Positions 54,916 through 63,471 of a stretch of DNA of 64,000 bases are shown in pieces (the first letter of the stretch is position 1; each line of letters opens with the position of its first letter). Source of the DNA: Paramixta manurensis (GTDB taxonomy: Bacteria > Pseudomonadota > Gammaproteobacteria > Enterobacterales > Enterobacteriaceae); contig NZ_CP054212.1 of the NCBI RefSeq assembly GCF_013285385.1, positions 124,001 through 188,000 on the forward strand, written 5' to 3'. The position numbers and the translations under genes were made by a program. The notes below the pieces were generated by a model that made no database searches, had not been told where the DNA came from, and saw only the letters and a program-made list of their open reading frames with translations.

Positions 54916-55752
54916 TTAATATTGCGGATTCAACGGGTAACGCGGCTTAGTACCGAACCATTTTTGGTACAGCGTCGCGTTTTCACCGGAGGCATTAACC
55001 TCAAACAAGAATTCGTTGAGATAATTTAGCCAGACTTGGTCACCCTGTTTCACGCCGAACGCGTTGTATTCCAGTGGCACCAGCGCTTCATTGGTTACAG
55101 CCAGGGTAGGATCCAGTTTTGCCTGGTAAGCGAGGAAGTTATTATCTTCAATCATCGCGTCAGCCTGACCTTGTTTCACTGCCAGGATGGCGGCTTGCGA
55201 AGAGTCATACTCCTGAATTTTGACCTGAATATTCATTGCGCGCACTTCATCGCCATTGGTCGAGCCTTTTACCGTGGCGATAGTTTTGCCCTGCATATCG
55301 TGCGCCGACTGAATGCCGCTATTTTTGCGTACCAGCATCGCTTCACTGGCCACCACGTAAGGTTGGGTAAAGCCAATCTCTTTCGCTCGCTCCAAATTAC
55401 GGGTGAAGTTACAGAACACCACATCCACTTTGTTGGTTTGCAGGTTAGGGATACGGTTGGCGCTGGTGGTGTTCACCATTTCCAGCTTGACGCCCATCTC
55501 TTTGGCTAATGCCTTCGCCAGATCAACGTCATAGCCATCCGGGTTGCCCTGCTTATCGTAAAAACCAAACGGGGCAAAACTCAGGCAATCCCCAACCCGT
55601 AGCGTGCCGCGCTGCAATACGGTTTGCAGCGTGGAGGCAGGCGCGCCGCTTTTTTCATCCTTGTTTTCAGTTGGAGTACAGCCCATTAGTGAAAATAAAC
55701 TTAGCGCCCCTAACAGGGCTGCTGCTGGTGTCGTATGCTTAATAAGATTCAT
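54916..55752 (-). CDS. Amino-acid ABC transporter binding lipoprotein
   Basis: 278-residue SBP_bac_3 protein. Signal peptide with lipobox LFSLMGC (Cys25 approximately) makes it a lipoprotein, which is unusual for enteric binding proteins of this class, most of which are free in the periplasm. Typical segments: LRVGDCLSFAPFGFYDKQGN, DGYDVDLAKALAKEMGVKLE and IPNLQTNKVDVVFCNFTRN. It would bind the substrate for the transporter and feed the deaminase. Exact amino acid unknown. Confidence 0.9.
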   Translation of the reverse strand: MNLIKHTTPAAALLGALSLFSLMGCTPTENKDEKSGAPASTLQTVLQRGTLRVGDCLSFAPFGFYDKQGNPDGYDVDLAKALAKEMGVKLEMVNTTSANRIPNLQTNKVDVVFCNFTRNLERAKEIGFTQPYVVASEAMLVRKNSGIQSAHDMQGKTIATVKGSTNGDEVRAMNIQVKIQEYDSSQAAILAVKQGQADAMIEDNNFLAYQAKLDPTLAVTNEALVPLEYNAFGVKQGDQVWLNYLNEFLFEVNASGENATLYQKWFGTKPRYPLNPQY

Positions 55753-55824
55753 TTTTTACTCTCTGATTTAATTGGAGACGTAATAAAAAACCGTTAATGC
55801 ATGGCAAGGATGAAAGTAAAATTA

Positions 55825-56217
55825 TTATTTTCTGTTGGCGTTAAAACATTTCATGTCAACTTCAACTTTGCAGTCAACCACCAAGTCTTGCACGCTACAA
55901 ATACGTGCTGGCGGTGAATCTGAAAATATTTCGCTAAACACTTTATTAAATGAACTGAAATAACGCGCATCGGTTAGCACCGCCGTTACATGCACCACGT
56001 CTTCTGTCCGAAAACCGGCCTCATGCATAATCGCCAGACAATTTTCAAACGCTAACCGGGTTTGTTCGATAATTCCGCCCTCGACCACTTCGCCATTAAC
56101 CATCGGCGTTTGGCCGGAGATATACAGCCATCCATCGGCTTCTACGGCACGTGCGAACGGGAGTTTTTGACCACCCGTCCCAATCCCACCTTCGATGCCA
56201 TAGCGTTTTATTGACAT
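55825..56217 (-). CDS. RidA/YjgF-family enamine deaminase
   Basis: 130-residue RidA-like protein. Residues typical of the family: PFARAVEADGWLYISGQTPM, the GGIIEQTRLAFENCLAIMHEAG helix and RICSVQDLVVDCKVEVDM with the substrate-binding Arg of SPPARICS. RidA hydrolyses reactive 2-aminoacrylate-type enamines formed by PLP deaminases, which suits its place before the transporter and deaminase genes. The start at 56217 follows AGGAGAG; the longer frame from 56250 is not used. Confidence 0.88.
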   Translation of the reverse strand: MSIKRYGIEGGIGTGGQKLPFARAVEADGWLYISGQTPMVNGEVVEGGIIEQTRLAFENCLAIMHEAGFRTEDVVHVTAVLTDARYFSSFNKVFSEIFSDSPPARICSVQDLVVDCKVEVDMKCFNANRK

Positions 56218-56631
56218 GAAGAACTCTCCTGTGATGCGTCGGCACTGCATGAATGAGATGATAATTGTAATGATTGCTTGTCCGGTATAGCGGACTGATG
56301 TCTGCGATACCGGATGTTTTCAGATTTGCATAACTGTATTTATTTTGCAATATAGGGCGGGCGAATTAATTTTTAATCGCCCGGGATTAATCTCAGGCTT
56401 GTGATGAAAAAAATGAAATCGATTAAATAAAATGTGACCTGAATCGTTTTTTATATTTCAGTGGTGAGCATTAATCGCCAATATGGGGCCCCAAAGCAGG
56501 GCATAAAAAAGGGGAAAATAAAAAATGACGGGTTCCTTAATTCCTTACGGGAAAGCGCGGCGATTCTGTGTATGATAAGCGGTCGGTAATGAGTACCAGC
56601 AGCGAATAACGTTAAATAAGAGAGTCTCTGT
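56218..56631. promoter_or_regulatory. Divergent control region of the amino-acid catabolic locus
   Basis: Gene-free stretch of 414 bp between the RidA start and the IclR-family gene, AT-rich around 56340-56450 (GAATTAATTTTTAATCGCCC, AATGAAATCGATTAAA). It contains the 34-bp inverted repeat and should contain both promoters; exact -10 and -35 are not assigned. Confidence 0.5.
56281..56314. promoter_or_regulatory. 34-bp inverted repeat upstream of the ridA-like operon
   Basis: TCCGGTATAGCGGAC (56281-56295) and GTCTGCGATACCGGA (56300-56314) form a near-perfect palindrome with two mismatches and a 4-nt centre, 64-97 nt before the RidA gene. It may be the IclR-type operator of the locus or an RNA hairpin. 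Confidence 0.55.
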
Positions 56632-57384
56632 ATGCCTGATGAAAAGCCGTCCCGGGCGCGCGGTGTTGACCGTATTATCGATATTTTCCGTCAGTTGCAT
56701 ATCGCACAACAGCCGTTGGCGATGCGTGAGTTGATTGAGGCGACAGGCGCGCCGCGGTCGAGTATTTATGAGCTGGTTGGCATCCTCAGCGAGGCGGGCT
56801 GGCTGGAAACCAGCGCCGAAGGCGCGGTCTTCTTTGGTCGGGAGATGCACTATTACGGTGCGGATTATATGGCGCATAATGACCTGATTCGTCGGGCGCA
56901 CCAATTGATGGTGGAAATTGTCGCCCGCCATGGTGAAACCGTTCAGCTTTGTATGCTGGAGGGGAATAAATACACCGTGGTGTTATCGGAAAGTAATGCT
57001 CATCCCTTCAAAATCACCTCAGATATTGGGGTAAGGGTGCCGATCCCATGGACGGCAACCGGGCGGTTATTGCTGAGTGATTGGTCAGATCAGGCGATTC
57101 TCGATCTGATTCCGGAACAGGATTATCGTTTAGCGACCGGAAAAGTGCTGGATAAGCAGGCGTTTCTTAAAGATATTCACCGGGCTGGCGAGCTGGGTTA
57201 CAGCATGACGGAAGGGTTATCGGATAGTTTCACCTGCTGTATGGCGGCGCCAATCCGTTCGCGCGCAGGGCAGTCGGTAGCCGCCTTTTGTTTCATGGTA
57301 AGCCGTGATACGCCGCCAGAGCGCCGACAGATGCTGTTGCAGGAATTGATAGACTCGGCGCAGAAGCTGTCTGATTTCGCCTAA
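56632..57384 (+). CDS. IclR-family transcriptional regulator
   Basis: 250-residue IclR protein: N-terminal winged helix (RGVDRIIDIFRQLHIAQQPL, then APRSSIYELVGILSEAGWLE) and the effector domain with VRVPIPWTATGRLLLSDWSD and DSFTCCMAAPIRS. Divergent from the RidA-transporter-deaminase operon, its probable target. It is followed by a hairpin-rich gap before the convergent ygiW-like gene. The ligand is probably an amino acid or its deamination product (inference). Confidence 0.9.
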   Translation: MPDEKPSRARGVDRIIDIFRQLHIAQQPLAMRELIEATGAPRSSIYELVGILSEAGWLETSAEGAVFFGREMHYYGADYMAHNDLIRRAHQLMVEIVARHGETVQLCMLEGNKYTVVLSESNAHPFKITSDIGVRVPIPWTATGRLLLSDWSDQAILDLIPEQDYRLATGKVLDKQAFLKDIHRAGELGYSMTEGLSDSFTCCMAAPIRSRAGQSVAAFCFMVSRDTPPERRQMLLQELIDSAQKLSDFA

Positions 57385-57423
57385 AGGTCGCCCCTCCTCA
57401 TGCCGGGGAAGGGCGCAGGCAAA

Positions 57424-57825
57424 TTATAGGCGACGTAGTTGTTTTACCTGAACCATACGGCTATTGCCATGCTTGATGAGCGTGCCATTGAGCGTGACCA
57501 GATCGTCGGGTTTCACTTCCTGGCCCTGCCAAACCTGGTCATCAATTTGGAGCAACACCGTGCCGGTCGTATCGCGTAATTGGTAATCATCCGAGTTGGT
57601 TTGCCTGATGATATTCCCCTTTAGTGACACCCAGGTGCCGGTTGACAAGCCAGGCAGCTTCGCCACCGTCATGGCATTTTGAACATCGGTCACACCGCGA
57701 TAACCTTTCTGCTGTTCCTTCGCTGGCGGCGGCGTTCCTTGTTGCTTAAAACCGCCTTGATCGTCGGCCAACACCGGCAGAGCAAACAGGGCGAGCGCTA
57801 AGGCGAAACCGTGTTTTTTCATCAT
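57424..57825 (-). CDS. YgiW/YdeI-family OB-fold stress protein
   Basis: 133-residue periplasmic protein with signal peptide (KKHGFALALALFALPVLA). The mature part has the BOF/OB-fold pattern of YgiW/YdeI: GTWVSLKGNIIRQTNSDDYQ, then TVLLQIDDQVWQGQEVKPDD and VKQLRRL. E. coli relatives protect against peroxide and cationic peptides. The tandem ATGATG at 57825 follows AGGAG. Single gene, convergent with the IclR gene. Confidence 0.85.
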   Translation of the reverse strand: MMKKHGFALALALFALPVLADDQGGFKQQGTPPPAKEQQKGYRGVTDVQNAMTVAKLPGLSTGTWVSLKGNIIRQTNSDDYQLRDTTGTVLLQIDDQVWQGQEVKPDDLVTLNGTLIKHGNSRMVQVKQLRRL

Positions 57826-57906
57826 GTCTTCTCCTGTGTGGTTCAGCACGAATAAATGATGTGGTTACTGTTAGCCTGGCACATCAGGAGAAGGGCGCGC
57901 GATAAA

Positions 57907-59328
57907 CTATCGGCTAGCGAGGATCGCTTTGGGCTCCAGGAACGCTTCCAGCCCCCAAACGCCCATTTCACGTCCCAGCCCGGAGTGTTTGAAGCCGCCG
58001 AAAGGCGCTTTAGGTTCGTGTGCCAAGGTGTTGACCAATACCCGACCAGATTCAATTTGCTCTGCGACGCGCGTAGCACGCTGCGCATCTCCACCAAGCA
58101 CCAATGCGCTTAAACCGTAGTCGGTATCGTTGGCAATCGCGATAGCCTCGGCGTCATCGCGGTAGCTGATGATTGAAAGCACTGGCCCAAAAATTTCTTC
58201 ACGGGCGATGGTCATATCGTTGCTGACATCGGTAAACAGCGTTGGTTTTACGCACCAACCGCGCGCCATATTTTCCGGTCGGCCTTCGCCGCCAGTCAGC
58301 AGACGCGCGCCTTCATCAATACCAATACGGATGTAGCGTTGTACTCGTTCCCACTGTTTTTGGCTGACCATCGGCCCAATGGTGGTCTCCGGATGACGGG
58401 GATCGCCCGAACGTGCTTCGGCAACCGCATTGGCCAGTACGCTTTCAAATTCCGCTTTGCGTGATTCAGGCACCAGAATTCGGGTTCCGGCAATACAAGC
58501 CTGCCCGCTATTCATAAAGCCCGCCGCGATGGCTAACGGTGCTACCTCTTCGATATTGGCATCGTCGAGAATAATGGTGGGAGATTTCCCGCCCAATTCC
58601 AGCGTGACGCGCTTGAGGGTTTCCGCCGCGCCGCGCAAAATCGCTTTCCCGGTGACGGTTGAGCCAGTGAATGAGATTTTTGCGATATCGCGGCTGCTGC
58701 TAATCTCAGCCCCGACGATTTCTCCGCGACCGGTCACAATGTTGAACACGCCAGCCGGGATAGATGCGGCATGTAACGCCTCGGTCACGATTTGCGTCTG
58801 CATGGCGCTCATTTCGCTGGGTTTAATCACTGCGGTACAGCCAGCGGCGATTGCCGTTGCCAGCTTGCCGCAAATAAAGCCCGCGTCGCTGTTCCACGGC
58901 GTAATTAAGCCGGCCACGCCGACCGGTGTCATCACCACCCGAGCGCTGCCTGCTTGTTGCTCAAACTCATAGCCCTGTAATTGTTCAATCACCTCGTCAA
59001 TCACCATTACCGGATAACTGGCCATCCAGTCGGAACGGGAGGCGGGCGCGCCATACTCTTCGATCACGGCCTCCAGCAAATCGGCCTGCCGTGCGGCTAC
59101 CGCATCACGCATCCGGGTCAGAATAGCGATGCGCTCGGCCTTGCTGGTGAGAGAGAAGGCGGGAAAAGCGGCTTTTGCCGCAGCGATGGCCTGCTGCGCA
59201 TCCACTTGGTCGGCGAGTCTAACCTGGCCGATAACCTGTTCGGTTGCCGGATTATAGAGACAGAACCACTCTTCTCCATGTGGGGTGACAAATTCACCAT
59301 TGAGATAGATTTTATCAATGCGTTGCAT
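57907..59328 (-). CDS. NAD(P)-dependent aldehyde dehydrogenase
   Basis: 473-residue ALDH superfamily enzyme of usual length. Catalytic Cys lies in NSGQACIAGTRI, general-base Glu in LELGGKSPTIIL, and cofactor segments are PWNSDAGFICGKLA and FTGSTVTGKAI. The C-terminal part has LVNTLAHEPKAPFGGFKHSG. The start at 59328 (MQRIDKIY) follows GGAG; the frame to 59433 overlaps the LysR promoter. Specificity unknown. Divergent from a LysR gene, the probable regulator. Confidence 0.92.
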   Translation of the reverse strand: MQRIDKIYLNGEFVTPHGEEWFCLYNPATEQVIGQVRLADQVDAQQAIAAAKAAFPAFSLTSKAERIAILTRMRDAVAARQADLLEAVIEEYGAPASRSDWMASYPVMVIDEVIEQLQGYEFEQQAGSARVVMTPVGVAGLITPWNSDAGFICGKLATAIAAGCTAVIKPSEMSAMQTQIVTEALHAASIPAGVFNIVTGRGEIVGAEISSSRDIAKISFTGSTVTGKAILRGAAETLKRVTLELGGKSPTIILDDANIEEVAPLAIAAGFMNSGQACIAGTRILVPESRKAEFESVLANAVAEARSGDPRHPETTIGPMVSQKQWERVQRYIRIGIDEGARLLTGGEGRPENMARGWCVKPTLFTDVSNDMTIAREEIFGPVLSIISYRDDAEAIAIANDTDYGLSALVLGGDAQRATRVAEQIESGRVLVNTLAHEPKAPFGGFKHSGLGREMGVWGLEAFLEPKAILASR

Positions 59329-59432
59329 CACGAGACTCCATGACAGAAAGGAAAAAGGCAGTGTAGCTCTGCTGTATCGTCCCGATAAGTAGGTGTATCC
59401 TGCAATAGGAGAACCGATTTTCAGGATAATCA

Positions 59433-60335
59433 ATGCATCGTTCCGGTCTGATTGAATTAGAAGTGGTGATGGCGGTGGTACGACGCGGTAGTTTTCGCGC
59501 CGCCGCCCAAGAGATGGGCATGTCGGCTACCGCCGTCAGTAGCGCCGTTGCCGGGTTAGAGACGCGTTTGCAGGCACGCTTATTTAACCGCACCACGCGT
59601 AGCGTAGCGTTGACCGAAGCCGGTCAACAGTTTGTGGCGCGGATTGGGCCGGCATTAATCGAGATTCGGCACGCCTCGGAAGAGATAAACAGTAATTCCG
59701 CCGAACCGGTTGGCACGCTACGTATTAATGCGCCGCCGGAGAGCGGGGCGCTATTTTTCGAGCGCATTATTGTCCCTTATATGCAGCGCTATCCGCAGAT
59801 GAAGGTGGAGATCGCCAGCCAGGCGAAGCTGATTGATATTGTTGCTGAGGGGTTTGATGCCGGTATTCGCCTGGCGGAAAACATACCACAGGACATGATT
59901 GCGGTACCGCTGACCGGCGATCTGCGGCTGATCGTGGTCGGGTCGCCTGCTTATCTTGCTCGCCATGGCACGCCGAACGCGCCGGAAGATCTTCGGCATC
60001 ATCAGGGCATTTGTATGCGTTTATCGAACGGGAGTCTCTATCGTTGGGAGCTAGAGCGAAAAGGGGAACTGTTTGAGGCAGACATTCCCCCACGTCTGGT
60101 GATCAGTGACGTGCGCGCCGGGCTGGCGGCGGCGCTGGCGGGCCTCGGATTGGCATTTATTACCGAAACCCACGCCCGCGCTGACATCGCCGCCGGGCGA
60201 CTAGTCGCAGTATTAGATGAGTGGTGCCAACCCTTTGGCGGCCTGTGCCTGTATTATCCGGGCCATCGCCACGTACCGGCAGGCATCAAAGCGCTGGTCG
60301 CCATGATCCGTGAAGAGGCCAAATTAACCCTATGA
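59433..60335 (+). CDS. LysR-family regulator
   Basis: 300-residue LysR protein; HTH at VVRRGSFRAAAQEMGMSATA with SSAVAGLETRLQARLF, effector-binding domain following (GTLRINAPPESGALFF). Divergent from the aldehyde dehydrogenase with 104 nt between starts. The subfamily resembles those controlling short-chain oxidoreductases or quinone reductases; ligand unknown. It is convergent with the AhpD-like gene. Confidence 0.88.
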   Translation: MHRSGLIELEVVMAVVRRGSFRAAAQEMGMSATAVSSAVAGLETRLQARLFNRTTRSVALTEAGQQFVARIGPALIEIRHASEEINSNSAEPVGTLRINAPPESGALFFERIIVPYMQRYPQMKVEIASQAKLIDIVAEGFDAGIRLAENIPQDMIAVPLTGDLRLIVVGSPAYLARHGTPNAPEDLRHHQGICMRLSNGSLYRWELERKGELFEADIPPRLVISDVRAGLAAALAGLGLAFITETHARADIAAGRLVAVLDEWCQPFGGLCLYYPGHRHVPAGIKALVAMIREEAKLTL

Positions 60336-60347
60336 CCTCACCCTTTT

Positions 60348-60803
60348 TTACGCGTGCAAGAGGCTATCCGGTAACTTACGCAGGCTAATCGCCATACGGT
60401 TATAGGCGTTCATCAGGCCAATGGCGATATTAAGATCGACAATTTCTTTAGGTGAAAAATGCGCCGAAAGGGAAGCAAAAGCCGGGTCTGGCGCGCCACG
60501 TTCGGCAATTAAGGTTAAAGTTTCTGCCCATGCCAGCGCCGCCTTTTCTTTCTCGCTAAACAGTGTTTCTGTCTCAGGCCACACTTGCACCAGCACAATT
60601 TTCTCCCAGGCAAGCCCGGCTTTATGTAATGCTTTGGTATGCATATCAATACAATACGCACAGCCATTAATTTGTGAGACGCGCAGAAAAACCAACTCTA
60701 GCAGCGCGTTACTCAGATCGGTTTGTGACAGGTAACTGTAAACGCCACCTAACGCTTTCATTCCGGCCGGGGCGGCGTGATAAAAATCAATACGTTCACT
60801 CAT
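60348..60803 (-). CDS. Carboxymuconolactone decarboxylase/AhpD-like protein
   Basis: 151-residue AhpD-type protein with the redox motif CAYCIDMHTK (CxxC followed by His), typical of alkylhydroperoxidase-like CMD proteins. GGAG precedes the start at 60803; the longer frame from 60902 would overlap the divergent MocR gene. Presumably a stress-related thiol peroxidase-type protein; its neighbour is a divergent MocR-family regulator, the probable controller. Confidence 0.85.
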   Translation of the reverse strand: MSERIDFYHAAPAGMKALGGVYSYLSQTDLSNALLELVFLRVSQINGCAYCIDMHTKALHKAGLAWEKIVLVQVWPETETLFSEKEKAALAWAETLTLIAERGAPDPAFASLSAHFSPKEIVDLNIAIGLMNAYNRMAISLRKLPDSLLHA

Positions 60804-60884
60804 AGGGATCTCCGCTTTCACTCTTGATAGTCTGGTTAGCATCGGGATAGACCCCATTCTCTTTGCTTCAATGGAACAGTAAAA

Positions 60885-62330
60885 GTGCCAAGAAATGACC
60901 AAAAAAATGGCCCATCAAACGCAGCGGTAAGGTTTGATCTGACGCTTAACCGCGACCGGCGGAGTGGGCTGGGCGAGCAAATCCGCACTGCGATTACACA
61001 GGCAATACGAGAAGGGCGGCTGGCGCCGGGCGCGCGGATGCCCTCCTGTCGCGATCTGGCGGCGCAGCTGGGCGTGGCACGCGGCACGGTGCGCAATGTC
61101 TATGACATGCTCGCCGATAGCCAATTGCTGGTGGCGAAAGGCGCGGCGGGAACCTTCGTGACCTCTCATCCTCCGACCGTACCGGCTGCTGCGCCGCGCG
61201 CCGCCGTCATGCCGCCGCTGTATGACATGGTGTATGACTTTGATACGCCTGCGCAAACCTTCCAGATGGGCGTGCCAGCCAGCGATGCGTTTCCGGAAAA
61301 AGTGTGGTCGCGCATTTTACAACGCCATGCGCGAGCGATGATCGGACGCACCGCCAGCTATGCCGATCCGCGTGGAAGCTTGGCGTTACGGCAAGAGCTG
61401 GTGGCTTATCTGGCCATGACACGCGGGATTAACTGCCAGCCAGGGCAGATTATCCTGACCAATGGCTATGCCGGCGCGCTGGGATTGATCTGCCTTACGA
61501 TGGGCTGGCGGGGACAGCAAGCATGGCTGGAGGAGCCGGGCTATTTGTTGGCGCGTAAGGCGCTGGAGCTGATTGAGATAGAGACGGTACCCATTCGTGT
61601 CGATGAGCACGGAATGCGCGTTGCAGATGGCCTTATCGCCGCGCCGAACGCCTCGTTTGCGCTGGTGACCGCAGGGCAACAATCGCCGTTGGGCATGACG
61701 CTGTCTCTTGAGCGGCGTAGCGAACTACTTCAATGGGCCAGTGCGCAACAACGTTGGATCATTGAGGACGATTATCTTGGCGAACTACAACTTGCAGGGC
61801 GCGCAGCACCGGCTCTGGCTTCGCTCGATACCGAAGGGCGTGTGTTTCATATTGGCACCTTTAGTAAAACGCTGAGCCCAACGTTGCGGTTGGGATTTGT
61901 TGTGGTGCCATTAACGCTGGCGACGCGCTTCGGCGATATTGCCGCCACGCTGGCGCCCGCCTCTTCCTTTGTCCTGCATAACGCGGTGGCGGAGTTCATG
62001 CGTGAGGGGCATTTCCTGCGTCATCTACGCCGCATGAAGCGGGTCTATGCCGAACGGCTGGAGCAGATGATGCAGGCATTACGACCACATTTTCCGCACC
62101 TTCAGTTAGCCGGTCTGTGCGTGGTACTTACGTTGCCGGATGGGTTCCCGGACCGCAAGTTAGCGCGTGAAGCGTTAGCGTATGGGTTGGCGCCTTCACC
62201 GCTATCAGTATGGTATCAACGTGATGAAACGCGGCGCTATGGATTGTTATTAGGCGTCACTACCTTGCCGCGCGAAGGCTTCGAACGCTGTGCTCAGACG
62301 TTAAAGTGGCTGGTAGATAAGTACCGTTGA
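60885..62330 (+). CDS. MocR/PdxR-type regulator (GntR-aminotransferase fusion)
   Basis: 481-residue protein: N-terminal GntR winged helix (LGEQIRTAITQAIREGRLAP, then SCRDLAAQLGVARGTVRNVY) fused to a fold-type I aminotransferase domain, with the PLP region at IIEDDYLGEL and GTFSKTLSPTLRLG (Lys of SKTLSP). GTG at 60885 is the likely start. It is divergent from the AhpD-like gene with 81 nt between starts. MocR proteins sense PLP or amino acids; its target is probably the neighbour. Confidence 0.9.
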   Translation: MPRNDQKNGPSNAAVRFDLTLNRDRRSGLGEQIRTAITQAIREGRLAPGARMPSCRDLAAQLGVARGTVRNVYDMLADSQLLVAKGAAGTFVTSHPPTVPAAAPRAAVMPPLYDMVYDFDTPAQTFQMGVPASDAFPEKVWSRILQRHARAMIGRTASYADPRGSLALRQELVAYLAMTRGINCQPGQIILTNGYAGALGLICLTMGWRGQQAWLEEPGYLLARKALELIEIETVPIRVDEHGMRVADGLIAAPNASFALVTAGQQSPLGMTLSLERRSELLQWASAQQRWIIEDDYLGELQLAGRAAPALASLDTEGRVFHIGTFSKTLSPTLRLGFVVVPLTLATRFGDIAATLAPASSFVLHNAVAEFMREGHFLRHLRRMKRVYAERLEQMMQALRPHFPHLQLAGLCVVLTLPDGFPDRKLAREALAYGLAPSPLSVWYQRDETRRYGLLLGVTTLPREGFERCAQTLKWLVDKYR

Positions 62331-62337
62331 GCGGCGG

Positions 62338-62580
62338 TTAGACCTTGATAAAACGGCGATACAGAAAACGCAGCACCAAAAACTCTATCGCGCCTAATAC
62401 CAAGAACCACAGGCAAAATACCAGCGTATAGAGCTGATTCAAATCCTGAAAATGAAAGGTTGCCATCAGCTTGCGCGACACCTCAAGGCCAAACGAAGGG
62501 GCGGGTAGAAGGAGCGCCGAGAAAAATCCCAGCATTAAAATCCCCATTAGGGAAATAAAGGCATCAAGTGAGCTTTTCAT
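62338..62580 (-). CDS. Small two-helix membrane protein
   Basis: 80-residue protein with two hydrophobic helices (SLMGILMLGFFSALLLPAPS and LYTLVFCLWFLVLGAIEFLV), ending in a basic tail RFLYRRFIKV. It lies convergent to the MocR gene with 7 nt between stops. The ribosome site is weak. Its start overlaps the ATG of the divergent 41-codon ORF. No family recognised. Confidence 0.55.
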   Translation of the reverse strand: MKSSLDAFISLMGILMLGFFSALLLPAPSFGLEVSRKLMATFHFQDLNQLYTLVFCLWFLVLGAIEFLVLRFLYRRFIKV

Positions 62581-62704
62581 GTTGCAGGTCTATCGTGATA
62601 AACGTTGCCCGCATTGTCAGGGAATCCGCCTGGTGGTTCAACCATCAATCACCTGGCTTTTTTATGCACGCGGAACGGGAAGCATCTGCGGAAAATGCCT
62701 TTAG
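62579..62704 (+). CDS. Possible 41-residue zinc-ribbon protein
   Basis: Short ORF reading MLQVYRDKRCPHCQGIRLVV and ending SICGKCL. Two CxxC pairs (CPHC near residue 10 and CGKC at 37-40) form a plausible Zn-ribbon. The two-way start overlap with the preceding membrane protein means one of the pair may be chance, although the CxxC spacing is suggestive. The ribosome site is poor. Confidence 0.45.
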   Translation: MLQVYRDKRCPHCQGIRLVVQPSITWLFYARGTGSICGKCL

Positions 62705-62769
62705 TTTCATAGTGAAAAGTTGTCGTGGCTCGCCGACGTTCTTCTCCAGACATAGCCAACGTTAAAATG

Positions 62770-62785
62770 TATAGCCAGAGCTATA
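62770..62785. promoter_or_regulatory. MntR-like operator upstream of mntP
   Basis: TATAGC-CAGA-GCTATA (62770-62785) is a perfect 6-4-6 palindrome matching the core of the E. coli MntR box (AACATAGCnnnnGCTATGTT type), 114 nt before mntP. MntR activates mntP in E. coli. A weak extended -10, TGTTAGTAT, is at 62829-62837, downstream. Confidence 0.75.
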
Positions 62786-62898
62786 TTTAAATCCATGATT
62801 TTATTGTCTTTTTCTCTTCGCATTCGCATGTTAGTATCAGCGCACTTTTTTGGGGTTGTCCCGATTTTTTTGTCTTACACCGTTTGCGGTAAAAAATA

Positions 62899-63471
62899 AT
62901 GAATCTTTACGCCACTCTTATTCTGGCTTTTGGAATGTCTATGGATGCCTTTGCCGCCGCCGTAGGTAAAGGCGCAACGCTGCATCGGCCAGGCCTTAAA
63001 GAAGCGTTGCGTACCGGGCTAATTTTTGGCGTGATTGAAGCGATTACGCCCCTGATTGGTTGGGGTATTGGGCTGGTTGCCAGTAAATACATCATGGCAT
63101 GGGATCACTGGGTTGCCTTTACGCTGTTGCTGGTATTAGGTGGGCGGATGATTATCGAGGGGCTGAGCAAGTCCGGCGCTGAAACGCCGCCGCCCGCCCG
63201 CCGCCACGGTTTTTGGTTGCTGGCAACTACGGCGGTCGCCACCAGTCTTGATGCGTTGGCGGTGGGCGTTGGCCTGGCGTTTTTGCAGGTCGATATTGTA
63301 ATGACGGCGCTGACGATTGGGATGGCGACCACTACTATGGCGGCAGCCGGTATTTTGCTCGGTCGCTTTATCGGGCCGGTGATGGGGCGCTGGGCTGAAA
63401 TACTGGGTGGCGTGGTGCTGATTGGGATTGGCTGTAGTATTTTGGTTGAACACTTGGGTTTGCTGCACTAA
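62899..63471 (+). CDS. mntP: Manganese exporter MntP
   Basis: 190-residue inner-membrane protein with six helices in two homologous halves. Conserved acidic motifs GMSMDAFAAAVGKGATLH (TM1) and TSLDALAVGVGLAF (TM4) are the Mn-binding positions. Close to E. coli MntP (YebN). Expressed from the region with the MntR-like operator. I found no yybP-ykoY riboswitch in the short leader, unlike E. coli. Confidence 0.95.
   Translation: MNLYATLILAFGMSMDAFAAAVGKGATLHRPGLKEALRTGLIFGVIEAITPLIGWGIGLVASKYIMAWDHWVAFTLLLVLGGRMIIEGLSKSGAETPPPARRHGFWLLATTAVATSLDALAVGVGLAFLQVDIVMTALTIGMATTTMAAAGILLGRFIGPVMGRWAEILGGVVLIGIGCSILVEHLGLLH

Noticed and set aside
62844..62898. yybP-ykoY manganese riboswitch before mntP
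   Set aside because: The short leader shows none of the family's conserved sequence; only a small GGGG/CCC hairpin is seen.
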